Origin: Halichondria panicea
Taxonomy: Eukaryota > Porifera > Demospongiae > Suberitida > Halichondriidae
Length of the DNA stretch: 64,000 nucleotides
Direction: 5' to 3'
Assembly (NCBI RefSeq): GCF_963675165.1
Contig: NC_087389.1
Coordinates: 2,762,001-2,826,000, forward strand
Each line of letters opens with the position of its first letter. Positions within the stretch are counted from its first letter, which is position 1. The translations under genes and the position numbers were made by a program. Under the pieces are notes generated by a model. The model did no database searches. It worked only from the letters and a program-made list of their open reading frames with translations, and was not told the origin of the DNA. Shown one piece after another: positions 61,488 to 64,000 of this stretch.

Positions 61488-63824
61488 TCAGTATCTACAG
61501 TTCAGACATTGATTATAAGCTATTGACTTCGATACAACAGGTTCAATGCCCTCTTGTTTCAGTGCTTTTAGCATTGGTTTGTATATATCAGCAGCAGTAG
61601 GTATCACAATACCATACTTCTTAATCTCTCCTGTGGAACACGAAGATAAACATACCAATGAATTGATAGAAGGTATGTTGTTACATTTCTTACCAGTCAA
61701 AATCATTTTGGCAGCTATAGCAGTAGGCTTTCCTACAGTTTGTGCCATCGCACTGTCTCCATTTGACTCTCCATACATAGTCAAGTCTATGTGCCTTGTT
61801 TCAATCTATAATGATTTGAGGGGGATTAGTATTACAATGAAAATTTGGTGAGTACTTTATGTGGTGATTTGGTAAATTTTACCGAGGATGTAAAACTGCC
61901 AATATTAATGCTAAGCTGCAGATGGAACGTCATGGACACAGTAGCCATGCCTGAGACACCAATTTAAAGAGAACACCTTATATATTTTTTATCTTCTACT
62001 GGCCACGTCTTCCATTATACAGTATGCACATTATACTTTATGTAGGTGATAGGTATACACGACCCCTGTTGCTTAGGCCCTGATAAAATAATTATGCTCG
62101 GAATATTTTTAGCATAATAGGTGTCTAAAGAATAATTGGGGATAATAGGCATCAATGTTGCTTTTCAGTAAAGATCATTAAATTTTTTTTTTCATTAAGT
62201 TTTGCACAACAACGTCTTAATTTAAGTCAGCACGATAATGTCATGATGTCTTGCGTCAAGTTGTGTGCTGTGTTTATGTCAATACCTTCTAAATATTATG
62301 TCGGGAATAATCAGATTTGATATGGTATGTGCAAAATATGGACTCTGGACTCTAGACTGGACTGGACTTTGGACTGGACTGTGGATTGATCTCAACTAGA
62401 CTGTGGGCAATGTAGCTAGCCGGCTTTAGTCATTGCTTGCTGTACGTTACAAATCCTGCAAAGACAACTGTAAGGTGCCAGACAAATCAACAAGCAGTAA
62501 ACAAGCCTACCATTTCACCCTCAGTGTCCCTAATATCCTCTGGCAGTGTCCCTATTACTCACTCTACCCACAAATGCACACATTGATACAAAACAAAAAT
62601 TCACAGGAGTAACTGCACTGCTGCTGAGTTTTAATATCTTAACGTCAGGTGGAACAACTAAACTTGCCAGGATGAACAGTTGACAAACTGCTGTGATGGA
62701 GGATATAATTATAGTAGTGTGCTGCTTGCTCTAGACCAGGCTTCTGGAGTGTCTCGACTCTGTAAGGCCTTCTTTCAAACCTACTATTGCCAAGTGTATG
62801 GAGGCAATGGTATAGGAGTTCCTCCTGCAACCTTGACACACTGTACTAAGAATGGATTGCAAGTGTTACAGGCTGGTATAATTATGCTTGTGGTGCTCCT
62901 TGTGTACTCTCGGTGCGGCGCTAGTAGTAGTGTGTACGTGTGCTTGTAGAAGATTCTGTGTTGCATGTGAAAACTTCCCAGGAGCAAAATTATGAATAGG
63001 CCTAAGATGGCTCAAACTATTTTGGGGGTAGAGTAATTATAGGAGGAGTAGCGTATAGGGACACTGCCAGAGGATATTAGGGACACTGAGGGTGAAATGG
63101 TAGGCTTGCTTACTGCTTGTTGATTTGTCTGGCACCTTACCGTTGTCTTTGCAACGTACAGCAATTATAGCAATGGCTAAAGCCGGCTTGCTACATTACC
63201 CACAGTCTAGTCGAGTCGAGTCGAGTCCACAGTCCAGAGTCCATGTTTTGCACTCACCCGATTTTATATGATGGATTTTTGGTGAGAATAGGCACGTTCT
63301 TCAAAAATTAAAGAACGTAAAAAAATCAGGGCCTATACTGTTACTTATACCTGTTTGTCTGGCCATTCTATGCCGATAAAATGGTGAAGAAATATGGCAT
63401 CCCTCTCTCCTGGTTCATAGGCGAGCAACCTCTCCAAATATGCACATAAAGTATCCAGTGGACTGCCAATCAGTTGAACCGGGTCGTCGGAGAGTAACCT
63501 CAATCTGTATCAAAGCAAAATATTATGTACACATGCTACCAAACTATTATAATACATACTCTTCAATGGACTTAAAAAGATGGTCATCCTTGCTGACAGC
63601 CTGGTACACACTAGAGCGAATGTCGAAATGTTTTTTTATGTCTTCTTTTGAGACCAGCATGGCCAGAAGGTCTCTCTATTGTTGAATACAAATGCTTTTT
63701 AAAACTACACAGAAATCTGACTAACCCATTTCACTAGTGAAGTAGCACCCTTCCCAAATCTCTGATGTTCTTTCGTACTCAACAACCCCATCTTGTTTAA
63801 TCCTTGAAAAATCTTGCATGTTCC
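61488..63824 (-). CDS. AASS: AASS, C-terminal exons (partial)
   Basis: Five exons in the window (63824-63726, 63675-63560, 63504-63351, 61805-61694, 61630-61488) join in phase into the last ~207 residues; the rest lies beyond the right edge. Segments match the saccharopine dehydrogenase half of alpha-aminoadipic semialdehyde synthase: CKIFQGLNKMGLL, YEPGERDAIFLHHFIGIEWP, HIDLTMYGESNGDSAMAQTVGKPTAIAAKMILTG and the final GIVIPTAADIYKPMLKALKQEGI. AASS is the mitochondrial enzyme that starts lysine breakdown, converting lysine to saccharopine and then to aminoadipic semialdehyde. A free-standing saccharopine dehydrogenase cannot be excluded from this part alone. Intron 63350-61806 holds a 925-bp TIR element. 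Confidence 0.9.
62329..63253. mobile_element. Large TIR element (925 bp)
   Basis: Inverted arms of about 230 bp (62329-62572 and 63025-63253) share GACTCTGGACT, GTAAGGTGCCAGACAAATCA, CTACCATTTCACCCTCAGTG and TATCCTCTGGCAGTGTCCCT. The 450-bp middle has a short open frame on each strand (62680-62949 + and 62784-62987 -), neither recognised. It lies in an AASS intron. The arms are long for a MITE. Confidence 0.88.
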
Positions 63825-64000
63825 CTACAGCAAATTAAGAACAGCAAGTTAATTATTTAACAAATTAATGCATCAAAGCCTTGCGCTGGTCATAGCTATA
63901 ATTATTATAATTTTAGACACTAGTTGATAAGATCTACATGGGAAGTACATGGGAAGTACATGGGAAAAGTGCCTCAGAGCAGGTATACTATGGGACTTAG

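Overview
The window is animal nuclear DNA, most likely from an early-branching invertebrate such as a demosponge. The genes are densely packed and made of many short exons with GT-AG introns. The families (srGAP, MAGI, p38 MAPK, tyrosine-kinase-like, ciliary proteins) are metazoan. The DNA is AT-rich and full of short terminal-inverted-repeat (TIR) elements. The sponge placement is an inference; no single diagnostic gene settles it. Gene models below were built by hand from splice sites, reading-frame phase and family resemblance.

Left part (1-22.7 kb): a terminal exon of an unrecognised gene (+), then ATP23 (-, 5 exons, complete), srGAP (-, 17 exons, F-BAR/RhoGAP/SH3, complete) and, head-to-head with it across 286 bp, a MIC19/CHCHD3-like MICOS protein (+, 6 exons). 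An unrecognised two-exon gene (-) follows.

Middle part (23-42 kb): a p38 MAP kinase with an intact TGY loop (-, 11 exons), a decayed LINE 3' fragment, and a complete MAGI scaffold (-, 14 exons: 6 PDZ, guanylate-kinase-like, 2 WW). Head-to-head with MAGI is a 1013-residue protein with two kinase-like domains flanking a PH-like region (+, 10 exons). Both kinase domains have lost the catalytic Asp.

Right part (42-64 kb): a phospholipase B-like hydrolase (-, 15 exons) with an intronless kelch gene nested on the opposite strand in one intron, then MYCBPAP (+, 27 exons). A divergent pair follows, an SPMIP1-like protein (-) and PIERCE (+), sharing a 273-bp promoter with a near-perfect RFX X-box. 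The last gene is the 3' end of AASS (-), which runs off the window. MYCBPAP, SPMIP1-like and PIERCE form a local group of axonemal genes.

Genes mostly alternate in strand, with short shared promoters (286, 447, 594 and 273 bp) and short tail-to-tail gaps (160 and 45 bp). Introns and spacers are packed with non-coding TIR elements of several families and with three larger dispersed repeats; these account for most of the non-coding DNA. No tRNA, rRNA, CRISPR or prokaryotic-type feature was seen.
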